DNA of 64,000 bases from Actinokineospora inagensis DSM 44258 (GCF_000482865.1 NZ_AXWW01000010.1:124001-188000), one strand, 5' to 3'. Counted from the stretch's first letter, positions 1 to 8,679 are shown. Numbers and translations are program-made. The notes: generated by a model from the letters alone, not told the origin.

Positions 1-825
1 TTCCCGGTGTCCAGCCTGGGGCACAGCGTGATCATCCCGGCGGTGGTCGGCGGGCAGTGGGCGCGCGACCTCTCCGTGTCCGCGCCGGAGTCGCCGTACC
101 TGGCCTTCATCGTGGGGTTGCACGTGGCGACGGCGGCCGCGCTGCTGGTGTTCTTCTGGCGGGACTGGGTGCGGATCGTGGGCGGGCTGGTGTCCTCGGT
201 GCGGTACCGGCGGCTGGAGACCGGCGACGAGCGGCTGGCGTGGTTGATCATCGCCGGGACGATCCCGGTGGGCGTTTTCGGCCTGCTGCTGGAACACCTG
301 TTCCGCACGACCCTGGGGAAACCGATCCCGGCGGCGGCGTTCCTGGTCGCGAACGGCGTGGTGTTGCTGGTCGGGGAACGGCTGCGCAGGCGTACCGAGG
401 TCACTGAGAATGCCGAGGCCACCGAGGACGAGGACGCGCGGCTGGGCCGGATGAGCTTCAAGGACGGCGTGTTCATCGGCTCGGCCCAGGTTCTCGCGCT
501 GCTGCCGGGGATCAGCCGCTCGGGCCTCACCATGGTGGCCGGACTGGTGCGCGGACTGTCGCACGAGGACGCGGCGCGGTTCTCCTTCCTGTTGTCCACC
601 CCGGTGATCCTCGCGGCCGGGGTGCTGAAGGTGCCCGACCTGTTCGGACCGCTGGGCGCCGGGATCGGCGGGCAGGTGGTCGCGGGGAGCGTCGCGTCGT
701 TCATCAGCGCGTACCTCGCGGTGCGGTTCCTGACCCGGTACTTCCACACCCGGACGCTGACGCCGTTCGCGATCTACTGCGTCACCGCAGGCGCAGCCGC
801 GCTGGTGTGGCTGTCGGTGGCGTGA
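1..825 (+). CDS. uppP: Undecaprenyl-diphosphatase UppP/BacA, 5'-truncated by window edge
   Basis: Integral membrane phosphatase that dephosphorylates undecaprenyl pyrophosphate to regenerate the lipid carrier for peptidoglycan precursors; overproduction gives bacitracin resistance. The open frame runs from base 1 and its first residues read FPVSSLGHS, the conserved (F)LPVSSxGH block that normally lies about 20 residues from the N-terminus, so the true start is upstream. The second signature, PGISRSG, is at bases 508-528, followed by several hydrophobic segments. The frame ends at TGA 823-825. The GTG at base 7 lies inside the first motif and is not the start. The following sensor kinase begins 32 nt downstream and may be co-transcribed. 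Identity is secure; only the N-terminus is missing. Confidence 0.93.
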   Translation, partial: FPVSSLGHSVIIPAVVGGQWARDLSVSAPESPYLAFIVGLHVATAAALLVFFWRDWVRIVGGLVSSVRYRRLETGDERLAWLIIAGTIPVGVFGLLLEHLFRTTLGKPIPAAAFLVANGVVLLVGERLRRRTEVTENAEATEDEDARLGRMSFKDGVFIGSAQVLALLPGISRSGLTMVAGLVRGLSHEDAARFSFLLSTPVILAAGVLKVPDLFGPLGAGIGGQVVAGSVASFISAYLAVRFLTRYFHTRTLTPFAIYCVTAGAAALVWLSVA

Positions 826-856
826 TCCACCAGACTGACCGCGGCGGGGAGGTGGC

Positions 857-2119
857 ATGAGGCGGCGGATCGTGGGGTTGGCGCTGGCGGCGGCCGTCCT
901 GGCGATCACCCTGTTCGGCTTACCGCTGGCGGCGGGCGTGGCCAAGTACAACCTGCACGACGAGCGCGCCGAGCTGGAGCGGATCGCGGCCAGGGCGGCG
1001 CTCGCGGTGGCGACCGACCCGCGCGCCCAGGTGGGGTCGGAGCTACACGTCGGCGAGCCCACCACCAGCATCGCCGTCTACGCCCCTACCGGCCAACTCC
1101 GCTACGGCACCGGCCCGTCCACCGCCGACAAGGCCGTGCGGCGGGCCTCGGGCGGCGACGTCGCCGACGACACCACCACCGCCGAGGTCGTCGTCGCGGT
1201 CCCGGTGCAGGCCCCGGACGGGTCGCTGACCGCGGTGGTGCGGGCGTCGACACCGCTGAGCGAGGTCACGCTGCGGACCGGGCTGATGTGGCTGGCCATG
1301 GTCGGGCTCGGCGTGCTGGCGCTGGTGCTGACCTGGCTGATCGCCCGGCGGATGGCGCGCAGGCTGGCCCGGCCGCTGGAGGAGCTGACCGGCGCGGCGC
1401 AGGTCCTCGGCGACGGCGACTTCACCGTCCGCACGGCGCGGACCGGGATCGCCGAGATCGACTCGGTCGGCGCGTCGCTGGACTCGACCGCGCGCAGGCT
1501 CGGCGAGACGCTGGACCGGGAGCGGGCGTTCTCCGCGCACGCCTCGCACCAGTTGCGCACGCCGCTGGCCGGGCTGCGGCTGCAGTTGGAGTCGGCGCTC
1601 GTGTCGCCGGACGCCGACCCGCACGCGGCGATCCGGGCGGGCATCGAGTCGGCCGACCGGCTGGAACGCATCGTCGAGGACCTGCTGGCGCTGGCCCGCG
1701 ACGACGCCGACGCGCGCACGTCCCTGGTCGACCTGGACGCGCTGCTGGCCGACGTGCTGGCGAGCTGGAGCGGTCACCTGCCCGGCAGGCGCCTGGTGGT
1801 CGACGGGTCCGGCGCGCCGCGGCCACGGGCGTCGGCGGCCGCGGTCCGGCAGATCCTGAACGTGCTGCTGGACAACGCCGCCACGCACGGGGTCGGCACG
1901 GTCACCGTCACCGCGCGCGACGCGGGCGAGGCGCTGGCCGTCGACGTGACCGACGAGGGCGGCGTCGAGGCGGACCTGGACCCGTTCCACCACCGCACCG
2001 ATGGTCACGGCATCGGTCTGGCGCTGGCCCGCAGCCTCGCCGAGGCCGAGGGCGGGCGGCTGGTGCTGGCGTCGCGGCACCCGACCGGCTTCACCCTGCT
2101 GCTGCCCGCCGATGGCTGA
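857..2119 (+). CDS. Two-component sensor histidine kinase
   Basis: Membrane histidine kinase of 420 residues. An N-terminal membrane helix (about residues 7-28) and a second helix (about 140-163) flank a short extracytoplasmic sensor segment; a HAMP linker follows (about 160-215). The dimerisation/phosphoacceptor box is SHQLRTPLAGLR with phosphoacceptor His about residue 231. The ATPase domain shows an N-box-like LLDNAATHG and a G-box GHGIGLALARS. The start is ATG 857, preceded by GGGGAGGTGG. The stop lies just before the response regulator, with overlap if the alternative upstream start is used, so the two form a cognate pair. The ligand is unknown. Proximity to uppP could suggest cell-envelope stress, but that is inference only. 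Confidence 0.9.
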   Translation: MRRRIVGLALAAAVLAITLFGLPLAAGVAKYNLHDERAELERIAARAALAVATDPRAQVGSELHVGEPTTSIAVYAPTGQLRYGTGPSTADKAVRRASGGDVADDTTTAEVVVAVPVQAPDGSLTAVVRASTPLSEVTLRTGLMWLAMVGLGVLALVLTWLIARRMARRLARPLEELTGAAQVLGDGDFTVRTARTGIAEIDSVGASLDSTARRLGETLDRERAFSAHASHQLRTPLAGLRLQLESALVSPDADPHAAIRAGIESADRLERIVEDLLALARDDADARTSLVDLDALLADVLASWSGHLPGRRLVVDGSGAPRPRASAAAVRQILNVLLDNAATHGVGTVTVTARDAGEALAVDVTDEGGVEADLDPFHHRTDGHGIGLALARSLAEAEGGRLVLASRHPTGFTLLLPADG

Positions 2120-2144
2120 GGACGGGCCGGATACCCTCGACCCC

Positions 2145-2825
2145 ATGTTCCGCGTGCTGCTGGTCGAGGACGACCGGGCGATCGGGCAGGCCCTGGAGTC
2201 CAGCCTCCGCCTCACCGGCTACGACGTCCGCTGGTCGCGCACCGGCGCGGCGGCGCTGGCCGAGCCCGGACCGTTCGACCTGGTGCTGCTCGACCTCGGC
2301 CTGCCGGACGTGGACGGCCTGGACGTGTGCAGGCGGCTGCGCGCGGCCATGCCGCCGTGCGTGCTGGTGATCCTGACCGCCCGCCAGGACGAGATGGACG
2401 TCGTCGTCGGCTTGGAGGCGGGCGCCGACGACTACCTGACCAAACCGGTGCGGCTGGGCGAGCTGCTGGCCAGGGTCCGCGCCCACCTCCGCCGGGGCCC
2501 GGCCGGTCAGCCGACCCGGCCGGTGATCACGGTCGGACCGCTGCGGGTCGACACGGCCGGGCGCCGGGTGAGCGTCGACGGTCAGGAAATCCCGTTGCGC
2601 ACCAAGGAGTTCGACCTGCTGGCACGCTTGGCCGAGCAGGCAGGCGCCGCGGTCAGCCGGGACACCCTGATGACCGACGTGTGGGACGCGCACTGGTACG
2701 GCTCGACGAAGACGCTGGACGTGCACATCGCCGCCCTCCGCCGCAAACTCGCCGACGGCTCGGGCGGCCAGGCACCGGGGATCTCCACGTTGCGCGGCCA
2801 CGGCTACCGGCTGGACCTGCCGTGA
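2145..2825 (+). CDS. OmpR/PhoB-family response regulator
   Basis: DNA-binding response regulator of 226 residues. The receiver domain (about 1-115) has the acidic pair EDD at 8-10, the phosphoacceptor Asp about residue 50 in LLDLGLPD, the conserved Thr in ILTAR and the Lys in LTKPVR. The C-terminal winged helix (about 125-226) has the typical LRTKEFDLLARL and KTLDVHIAALRRKL segments. I chose ATG 2145 because the receiver fold begins at once (MFRVLLVEDD). An in-frame ATG at 2112 would overlap the kinase stop by 8 nt and add 11 residues. It is the partner of the kinase immediately upstream. Target genes cannot be read from the sequence. Confidence 0.92.
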   Translation: MFRVLLVEDDRAIGQALESSLRLTGYDVRWSRTGAAALAEPGPFDLVLLDLGLPDVDGLDVCRRLRAAMPPCVLVILTARQDEMDVVVGLEAGADDYLTKPVRLGELLARVRAHLRRGPAGQPTRPVITVGPLRVDTAGRRVSVDGQEIPLRTKEFDLLARLAEQAGAAVSRDTLMTDVWDAHWYGSTKTLDVHIAALRRKLADGSGGQAPGISTLRGHGYRLDLP

Positions 2826-2828
2826 CGA

Positions 2829-3548
2829 TCAGCCGGTGATCCGCAGGAAGTCCTGGGTGCAGGTGAAGGTGAACCCGCCAAGGGGATCGGCGAACTCGCG
2901 GCGCACATAGGTGACCAGGTCGTCCCCGGTCGGCGGGTGGTCCACAGTGGACAGTGGAACGGTGTTCAGCACGAACTGCGCGATCAACACCGCGTCCGCC
3001 TCGCTCTCGGTGTGCACGACGGCCCGCACCGTGTCCAGGCCGCCCGCCCGGAGATCGGCCAGGTCGTAGGCGACCCCGGTGAAATGCCGCACCAACCGCA
3101 TGCAGTCACTCGCCGGATTCTGCAACACGACAACCAACTCGCCGCCATCGGCCAACCACCCCCGCATGACATCGACCACGGACCCCCAGGCCGACCGCGG
3201 CACGTAATAGAGGACGTGCGCGCACAACACGAAATCCGCGGGCTCGGAGAGTGCGGCCCGGTCCACCGTCGCCGAGATCACCTCAGCCTCCGGCACCGCC
3301 GCCCGCAACGCCGGATGCAGGTGCGCACTCGGCTCCACAGCGAACGTCCGCCCAAACCGCCCGGCGAACTCCGCGGTCGTCCCACCCTCCCCCGCCCCCA
3401 CGTCAACGAACACCCGCCGCCACCGAAGCCGGTCGACAACCCCGCTGAGATACCGGTGCGCCACACCCTTCTGATCGGTATGCGCGAGAAACGTCTCGAA
3501 CGCCCGCCGGTAATCGTCACTGAGCGGATCGAGCACGGGCACGACCAT
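2829..3548 (-). CDS. Class I SAM-dependent methyltransferase
   Basis: Predicted cytoplasmic methyltransferase of 239 residues. The glycine-rich SAM-binding motif I is visible as VDVGAGEGG, the acidic end of strand 2 as AVEPS, and a motif resembling LCAHVLYYVP corresponds to the post-II/III region. The frame is open further upstream, but the start is fixed at ATG 3548 because the complementary strand reads ACCGGAGGGTCTTC immediately before it, a good ribosome-binding site. The substrate is unknown; no specific subgroup is evident. It is convergent with the response regulator, the two stops being 3 nt apart. Small-molecule O/N-methyltransferase is the most likely class, but this is family-level only. 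Confidence 0.72.
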   Translation of the reverse strand: MVVPVLDPLSDDYRRAFETFLAHTDQKGVAHRYLSGVVDRLRWRRVFVDVGAGEGGTTAEFAGRFGRTFAVEPSAHLHPALRAAVPEAEVISATVDRAALSEPADFVLCAHVLYYVPRSAWGSVVDVMRGWLADGGELVVVLQNPASDCMRLVRHFTGVAYDLADLRAGGLDTVRAVVHTESEADAVLIAQFVLNTVPLSTVDHPPTGDDLVTYVRREFADPLGGFTFTCTQDFLRITG

Positions 3549-3659
3549 GAAGACCCTCCGGTAAAACACCCGGCCACATTGCCGCACCAACGCTATCCGC
3601 CACCGCACCCCCAGCCCGCCACAACCGCCCAATCGAGTGACACGGACGGATATGCCTGT

Positions 3660-3857
3660 CTAGGCGGCGTCGAGTTGAGCGAGGGCGGCTTGGGCGAGTT
3701 GGACGAAGCGGGTGAGGCAGGCGCGGTCGAAGCCGAATTCGAACGCCTCGGCGGTGGGGCCGACGAGGAAGTCGACTTGGTCGGCGTCGGGGTGGACGGT
3801 GGTGAGGATCTTGCAGTTGTCGCGGATGGCGACCATGGTGATGACCTTGAACGACAT
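3660..3857 (-). CDS. Small hypothetical protein (65 aa), divergent from GntR regulator
   Basis: Short protein starting MSFKVITMVAIRDNCKI; no transmembrane segment or signal peptide is apparent. The start at ATG 3857 was chosen because the longer upstream frame has low-complexity, non-protein-like composition and lies in the divergent promoter region. A middle segment HPDADQVDFLVG and a leucine/alanine-rich C-terminal helix are visible. It is transcribed away from the GntR regulator at 4051 and so may be that regulator's target; this is inference. I do not recognise a characterised family. Confidence 0.5.
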   Translation of the reverse strand: MSFKVITMVAIRDNCKILTTVHPDADQVDFLVGPTAEAFEFGFDRACLTRFVQLAQAALAQLDAA

Positions 3858-4050
3858 GTGACCGGCCTTGATGAGTCGGGGGCTTGGCGAGCGCGGACGG
3901 GCTTGAGCTACGTTCACGTAGACCAAGCAAGCCGGTGAGCTGCTTTGAAGTGACTCAAGAGCAGTGTGAACTACACATCCTAGTGATGCAAGGCCAACTT
4001 GGGCTACCCTGGCAGAAGTCGACGACAAGCCACGGGACGTGAGAGACAAC

Positions 4051-4764
4051 ATGGTGGGATACACGGACATAGCGGCTCACTTCCGCAGCCGGATCGAGTC
4101 GGGGGAGCTGGCTCCCGGTCAGCGACTGCCGACCCTGCGGGAAGTCATGGCCGAGTTCGAGGTCGCCCAGCAGACCGCGAGCCGGGCCTACAAGGTGCTC
4201 AAGGCCGAGGGGTTGACCAAGGCCACCACGGGCGCCGGGACCGTAGTCGCCGATCCCGCGAGCGCCATCGGTGCCAGGGTGCGGGGTTGGGCCGCCACCG
4301 GGCGCGCGCTGTCCGCGGGCGAGTCTTCCGAGATCACCGAGATTGGCACGGTCAGCGCCGATGAGGCTGTCGCGATCCGGCTTGAATTGGCACCGGGCAG
4401 TCCCGTCTTCGTCCGCCGTCGGGTCGTCAGCCGTGACGGGGCGCCCACGCACCTGACGAGTTCCTACTACCCCGCCGAGGTCATCGAGGCGACTCCGGAG
4501 TTGGGGGTGCCGACCTCCACCGGCGGTTCGCGGGAATTGGCCGCGGAGCGGCTGGGCTCGGCGCAGGACCGGGTTCTCGAGGAAGTCACGTCCCGGCTGG
4601 CCACCGATGAGGAGAAGATCCAGCTCGGTCTGACCGGTTCGGGGGCGACGGTCGTCACGCAGGTCACCCGCACCGTTTGGTTGGTGGACGGCAGGATCGT
4701 CGAAGTCGCGGTGAAGGTGTGTCCGGGTGCGACAGTTCTCCGGTGGTCGACCCCGTTGGGCTGA
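4051..4764 (+). CDS. GntR-family regulator, HutC/UTRA type
   Basis: Transcriptional regulator of 237 residues. The N-terminal winged helix (about 5-70) has the family pattern IESGELAPGQRLPTLRE and later QQTASRAYKVLKAEG. The C-terminal effector domain (about 95-235) matches UTRA, with AIRLELAPGSPVFVRRRV and a SSYYPAEV strand, which in this subfamily binds small carboxylates, sugars or similar ligands. ATG 4051 gives the usual N-terminus; a GTG at 4039 would add four residues. It is divergent from a 65-residue ORF, the 193-bp gap presumably carrying its operator. The ligand is unknown. Confidence 0.85.
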   Translation: MVGYTDIAAHFRSRIESGELAPGQRLPTLREVMAEFEVAQQTASRAYKVLKAEGLTKATTGAGTVVADPASAIGARVRGWAATGRALSAGESSEITEIGTVSADEAVAIRLELAPGSPVFVRRRVVSRDGAPTHLTSSYYPAEVIEATPELGVPTSTGGSRELAAERLGSAQDRVLEEVTSRLATDEEKIQLGLTGSGATVVTQVTRTVWLVDGRIVEVAVKVCPGATVLRWSTPLG

Positions 4765-4942
4765 TAGGCCACCGTTCTCCACTGGTTCGAGGCGGGCGTC
4801 CTGCGGGCGCTCGCCTGCGCGCCGTACCCGTGCACTCCGGTAGGTGGGGTGCGGAACTGCCGGTTGTTGGTCGAGTTCGGTTGAAAACCGGACAATCGGG
4901 AGTACGCGGGCGGGGTGCTCGCCGGGGTTGGGGGTTCTGGGG

Positions 4943-5911
4943 ATGTTGCGGGTGCGGTTGAGCGCGGATGACCTCGCGACGGTGCGGGTGTTGCCGACGA
5001 TTGGGCCGTTCGCGGAGACGGTGGCGAGTGTGCAGGTGTTGCGGGATCGGGGGGTGGGGCCGGTGTTGGGGGCGTGGCGGCGGCAGGTGTTGGCCGAAGG
5101 GGGTGCGTCGCTGCGGGGGTTGGGGTTGGTGGTGCCGGGGCGGGAGCCGGGGCTTGACCTGGTGCGGTTGGCGGGGCCGACCGTGTGCCTGTACGAGGGG
5201 ATCGAGCGGGTGCTGGCGGCGCCCAGCGACGTGGGCGCGGCGGGGTTCGCGAGGTCGGCGTGGGTTCGGGAGTTGCCGAGCGGGGTGGCGACGCGGTCGA
5301 GGTTGTTGGAGCACCTGGCCCGGTACTACTTCGCCGCGCTCGCGCCGGTGTGGGATCGGGTTCAGGCGCGGATGGACGCGGAGCGGGCGTTGTCGGCGGA
5401 GGCGCTGGTCGAGGGCGGGGTGGGGGCGTTGCTGTCCAGCCTGCACCCGGACATCGGCTGGTCGGCGCCGTGGTTGCGGATCGCGGGGGTGCCGGGTGGG
5501 GAAGTGCGGTTGAACGGACGCGGATTGCTGGTGGCGCCGTCGCTGTTCTTGCGCAGACCGAGCTGGTTGATGTGCGACTGCGAGGGCAAACCCGGTGTGT
5601 TGATCTACCCAGCGCGGTTGGACGACGTGGACCCGACCGCGATCCTGCCGGGCGCGCGACCACCAGACACGGCGGACAAGGGACTCGGGGCCTTGCTCGG
5701 CGCGACACGGGCCAGGCTGCTCACAGCGATCGGCGACGGATTGACCGTGCCCGCCGCGCTGGCCCGGACAGCGTCGGTGTCCACCGCCGCCGTCAGCCAA
5801 CACGCCCGGGTACTGCGCGAAGCCGGACTGGTGGTGACCAGCAAACACCCCGGCGGCGTGCGACACACCATCACGCAGCGCGGACTTTCCCTGCTGGGGC
5901 GCGGCCAGTAG
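4943..5911 (+). CDS. ArsR-like winged-helix transcriptional regulator with long N-terminal domain
   Basis: Protein of 322 residues. The last 75 residues form a winged helix of the ArsR type (AALARTASVSTAAVSQHARVL, then a wing GGVRHTITQRG). The N-terminal 240 residues match the general pattern of the actinobacterial DUF5937-type domain found in front of such helices (starting LRVRLSADDLATVRV). The start at ATG 4943 was chosen because upstream codons look non-coding. No metal-binding cysteine pair is seen, so it is probably not a metal sensor. It stands alone between the GntR gene and a secreted lectin, with no clear target operon. Confidence 0.72.
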   Translation: MLRVRLSADDLATVRVLPTIGPFAETVASVQVLRDRGVGPVLGAWRRQVLAEGGASLRGLGLVVPGREPGLDLVRLAGPTVCLYEGIERVLAAPSDVGAAGFARSAWVRELPSGVATRSRLLEHLARYYFAALAPVWDRVQARMDAERALSAEALVEGGVGALLSSLHPDIGWSAPWLRIAGVPGGEVRLNGRGLLVAPSLFLRRPSWLMCDCEGKPGVLIYPARLDDVDPTAILPGARPPDTADKGLGALLGATRARLLTAIGDGLTVPAALARTASVSTAAVSQHARVLREAGLVVTSKHPGGVRHTITQRGLSLLGRGQ

Positions 5912-6078
5912 CTCGACCCAGGGGTTGGCCCGGGTACCGGCCACTCCACGGCGTTCCTGACAAGGCGCCGGAGTGCTACTCACACTGGACATCGGCAACG
6001 CGGCCAAGGACGCCGTGGGCAGATCGAGACCCGGCCAGCCCACCCGGTCGAGTCGCCAGTAGTTCGACCCGGGTCGAC
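5904..6078. repeat. Short direct repeat with a palindrome in the ArsR-lectin intergenic region
   Basis: The 16-mer GCCAGTAG(C/T)TCGACCC occurs at 5904-5919, overlapping the end of the regulator gene, and again at 6055-6070. The second copy runs into the palindrome TCGACCCGGGTCGA at 6064-6077. The 283-bp gap before the lectin holds no gene. Either an operator arrangement or a small duplication is possible; I cannot choose. Confidence 0.4.
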
Positions 6079-6194
6079 CAGGGGTGTTAAGCCAGGGCTA
6101 TACGTGGTCGCGGCGACCACCGAGTTGCCGTCAAGATCTTCCTCGGCGGCCGGGAAAACGTTGGGCCGCAAGTGAAACTGGGGAAGGAACCGAT

Positions 6195-6707
6195 ATGAGA
6201 TCCATGCGTGCGCTCGGGGTCATGCTCGCCCTCGTGGCACTCAGTCTGCTCGGCGGCATCACCACGGCCAACGCGGCTCCGACGGGGGCGTCGCTGGTGG
6301 CGAGCGGGCCGTTCACCTATGCGAATGTCAACAGTGGTCTGTGTGTGGAGACGCCTGGCTGGAGCACCACGCCTGCCACGCCCCTGCAGCAGTGGAACTG
6401 CAACGGGTCGACCGCGCAGTTGTGGTCCCACGACAACAAGCCCGGTGCGGTGACCTTCCGCAGCGCGGTGGCGGGCAGCAACCTGTGCATCGACGGCATC
6501 GCGGGCCGTGGTGGGCACGTCTGGCTCTTCACCTGCGACGGCAGCTCCGAGCAGTGGTGGCAGGACGTCGTCGTGAGCCCCGGCAAGCACTCGTTCCGCA
6601 ACGAGCGCACCGGCGTTTGCTGGGACCTGGCGAACTGGTCCACCACTCCGGGCGAGCAGGTCACCCTGTGGGACTGCAACGGCAGCACGGCGCAGCAGTT
6701 CGTCTGA
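6195..6707 (+). CDS. Secreted ricin-type beta-trefoil lectin domain protein
   Basis: Exported protein of 170 residues: a signal peptide (about 1-28, ending ANA-AP) followed by a single ricin-B-like beta-trefoil domain. Trefoil repeats are marked by QQWNCNGSTAQLW, CDGSSEQWW and LWDCNGSTAQQFV, variants of the QxW motif that binds galactose- or xylose-containing glycans. Three pairs of cysteines could form disulfides. The start is ATG 6195, with GAAGGA seven bases upstream. No catalytic domain is attached, so it is probably a free lectin or a partner of a secreted enzyme. A strong hairpin follows, suggesting a monocistronic unit. Confidence 0.85.
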   Translation: MRSMRALGVMLALVALSLLGGITTANAAPTGASLVASGPFTYANVNSGLCVETPGWSTTPATPLQQWNCNGSTAQLWSHDNKPGAVTFRSAVAGSNLCIDGIAGRGGHVWLFTCDGSSEQWWQDVVVSPGKHSFRNERTGVCWDLANWSTTPGEQVTLWDCNGSTAQQFV

Positions 6708-6716
6708 TCGAACACC

Positions 6717-6758
6717 TGCCCGGGTGGAATCGGACCAGCGTCCGGTTCCACCCGGGCA
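6717..6758 (+). terminator. Hairpin terminator after lectin gene
   Basis: Inverted repeat TGCCCGGGTGGAA / TTCCACCCGGGCA with the inner arms extended by CGGAC/GTCCG and a very short loop. It begins 9 nt after the lectin stop. There is no T-tract, as is usual in actinobacteria. Confidence 0.75.
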
Positions 6759-6849
6759 CCGCTGACAGATCCTCAGCAGTGATGCGCCATCATGAGCCGT
6801 CCGGTATGGACAAGTCGGATGAGTCGGCGGAGGGGACGGGGTAGGCGAC

Positions 6850-7260
6850 ATGCGCAAGATCTTCATCGCGGCGGCGGTGTACATGGGGCTCGGATTGGTG
6901 AGCGGGCTGTACTACCGCGAACTCACCAAGGCGAACAATTTCACCGGGGACACCCAGTTGGCTGTCGTGCACACGCACCTGCTGGCACTCGGCATGCTGT
7001 TCTTCCTGATCGTACTCGGGCTGGCGAAACAGTTCGACCTGACCTCAAGCCGATTGTTCGGCTGGTTCTTCTGGATTTACAACGCCGGTTTGGTCGTCAC
7101 CATCGGGATGATGACGGTGCACGGCACGATGACGGTTCTCGGGCACGAGTCGAATGCGGCCATCGCCGGGATCGCCGGGTTGGGGCACATCCTGCTGACC
7201 GTCGCCCTGGTGCTGTTGTTCGTCGTCCTCGGCAGGCGGGTCACCGACCGGAAAGCCTGA
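6850..7260 (+). CDS. DUF2871-family membrane protein
   Basis: Integral membrane protein of 136 residues with four predicted helices (about 4-22, 40-62, 70-92, 104-127). Histidines occur in or near the helices (VVHTHLLALGM, MMTVHGTM, GLGHILLT), a pattern seen in small haem- or quinone-associated membrane proteins; whether haem is bound here is inference. The start is ATG 6850, 13 nt after the end of a GAGGGGACGGGG stretch that may serve as the ribosome-binding site. It is followed by its own terminator and appears to be monocistronic. Function unknown. Confidence 0.75.
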   Translation: MRKIFIAAAVYMGLGLVSGLYYRELTKANNFTGDTQLAVVHTHLLALGMLFFLIVLGLAKQFDLTSSRLFGWFFWIYNAGLVVTIGMMTVHGTMTVLGHESNAAIAGIAGLGHILLTVALVLLFVVLGRRVTDRKA

Positions 7261-7278
7261 CCACGGTCCACCAAGTGC

Positions 7279-7302
7279 GCCCGCCGACCCCGGTCGGCGG
7301 GC
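7279..7302 (+). terminator. Hairpin terminator after DUF2871 gene
   Basis: Perfect 11-bp stem GCCCGCCGACC / GGTCGGCGGGC with a two-base loop, 18 nt after the stop codon. It separates the upstream gene from the biosynthetic cassette at 7.6 kb. Confidence 0.8.
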
Positions 7303-7596
7303 TTCGGCGTGCCCGCGCCGGGGGAACGGCGCCCGGCATTCGGACGCAGCCGGCCGGAATACGACACCACACATATTCCCGCCCATTGTAATTTTACCGT
7401 CAATTATTAGACCACCGATGAATCTCGACCGGCAAAAGGTATTCCTCCGCACTTGTATCCGACGGCTGTGATCACCGCCTCAGGTCGAACGCGCCCCCGG
7501 GTCGACACCTTTCCCTACTCTTGACACGTGTCGTCCGCGTCCGATGGAATCCGCTCGACACCCGTTGATCCACACAAGTCGATCCGGAAAACAGCC
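7303..7596 (+). promoter_or_regulatory. AT-richer promoter region of the 7.6-12.8 kb cassette
   Basis: This gene-free stretch includes a markedly AT-rich segment (about 7370-7440), unusual for this genome. A -35-like TTGACA at 7521-7526 overlaps the perfect palindrome GACACGTGTC (7523-7532), which may be an operator. The -10 element is not obvious. If this promoter is real, the GTG at 7528 cannot start the first gene, supporting ATG 7597 or 7612. Confidence 0.45.
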
Positions 7597-8679
7597 ATGT
7601 CGGCAGGAGCAATGCCCGATACCGCACACCCGTACCTGCACCGCGCCGCCACCGACGTCCCGTATTTCAGCGCGGACGCCGACACGTACCTGGCGAAGAC
7701 GCCGCTGCGCGAACTGACCAAGTCGCTGCCGCTGCGCGTGCTGTCCGAGCAGGACTTCGCGCAGTGGCAGACCCTCGGGTACGTCGTCGTGCCCGAGGCC
7801 ATCCCCGCCGAGCACGCCGGGCGGCTGCTGGAGTTCGCCTGGCAGTTCCAGGGCATGGACCCGGGCGACCCGGCCACCTGGTACCCGGCCAGGGACTTCC
7901 GCTCCGAGTTGGACCGCGACCTGTACGTCTACGGGTTCGTCGAGGCCTACCAGCACCAGTTGATCTGGGACAGCAGGCAGACCCAACGGGTGTACGACGC
8001 GTTCGTCGACGTGTGGGACTGCGCGCAGTTGTGGGTGACCCTGGACCGGCTGAACCTGAACCCGCCCAACCGGGGCAGCCGCGACCGGGCGCTGATCCCG
8101 CGCACCGACACCGGGTTCGACATCGACCTGCACTGGGACGTGGACAGCACGGCCGGTGTGCCGCAGCAGCGGGTCCAGGGCATCATCGCGTTGCACGACA
8201 CGGCCGCCGACCTGGGCGGGTTCCAGTGCGCGCCGGAGCTGTTCCGCCGGTTCGACGAGTGGAAGGTCGGCCAACCGGCCGATCGCGACCCGATCCGCCC
8301 CGCGCTCGACCGCGGCGAGTTCCCGGTGGTGCGTCCCGAGTTGCGCGCCGGTGACCTGCTGATCTGGAACGGTCTGCTGGCGCACGGGGTGCTGCCGAAC
8401 CTGTCGGCGGACGGGGTCCGCTCCGTGCAGTACCTGTCGATGATGCCCGCGCTGGAGGAGCACACCGCCCTGCGCGAGTCGCGGGTGAAGTCGTGGCGCA
8501 CCCTGAGCACCCCCGAGTGGAACAAGACCCTGTTGGGCGACGCGATCCGGCACGAGTCGGAGCGCTACGGCACGGCCACGTTGACCGAGTTGGGCCGCAA
8601 GCTGCTGGGACTGTCGTCCTGGCGCGGGTGGGACCTCGACGGCGCGAGCGGAGATGCGGAATGCGCAGGATCTGTCTGA
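7597..8679 (+). CDS. Phytanoyl-CoA dioxygenase (PhyH)-family Fe(II)/2-oxoglutarate oxygenase
   Basis: Predicted non-haem iron oxygenase of 360 residues that would hydroxylate, or otherwise oxidise, a small molecule using O2 and 2-oxoglutarate. The facial triad is visible as the HxD motif in DLHWDVD and the distal His in LLAHGVLPN; the Arg that binds 2-oxoglutarate is probably that of GVRSVQYLS. The double-stranded beta-helix core spans about 160-300. The start is ATG 7597, with GGAAA upstream; ATG 7612, with GGAG close by, is possible. It is the first gene of a five-gene cassette and overlaps the next gene by 19 nt, indicating translational coupling. The substrate is unknown; PhyH enzymes often act in secondary metabolism. 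Confidence 0.82.
   Translation: MSAGAMPDTAHPYLHRAATDVPYFSADADTYLAKTPLRELTKSLPLRVLSEQDFAQWQTLGYVVVPEAIPAEHAGRLLEFAWQFQGMDPGDPATWYPARDFRSELDRDLYVYGFVEAYQHQLIWDSRQTQRVYDAFVDVWDCAQLWVTLDRLNLNPPNRGSRDRALIPRTDTGFDIDLHWDVDSTAGVPQQRVQGIIALHDTAADLGGFQCAPELFRRFDEWKVGQPADRDPIRPALDRGEFPVVRPELRAGDLLIWNGLLAHGVLPNLSADGVRSVQYLSMMPALEEHTALRESRVKSWRTLSTPEWNKTLLGDAIRHESERYGTATLTELGRKLLGLSSWRGWDLDGASGDAECAGSV

Noticed and set aside
1043-2215. Long minus-strand open frame opposite the histidine kinase
   Set aside because: Arg/Gln/Pro-rich composition with no domain; a shadow frame caused by high GC content.
2937-3938. Plus-strand frame of 333 codons opposite the methyltransferase
   Set aside because: No recognisable motif; the minus strand encodes a clear SAM-binding protein with a good ribosome-binding site.
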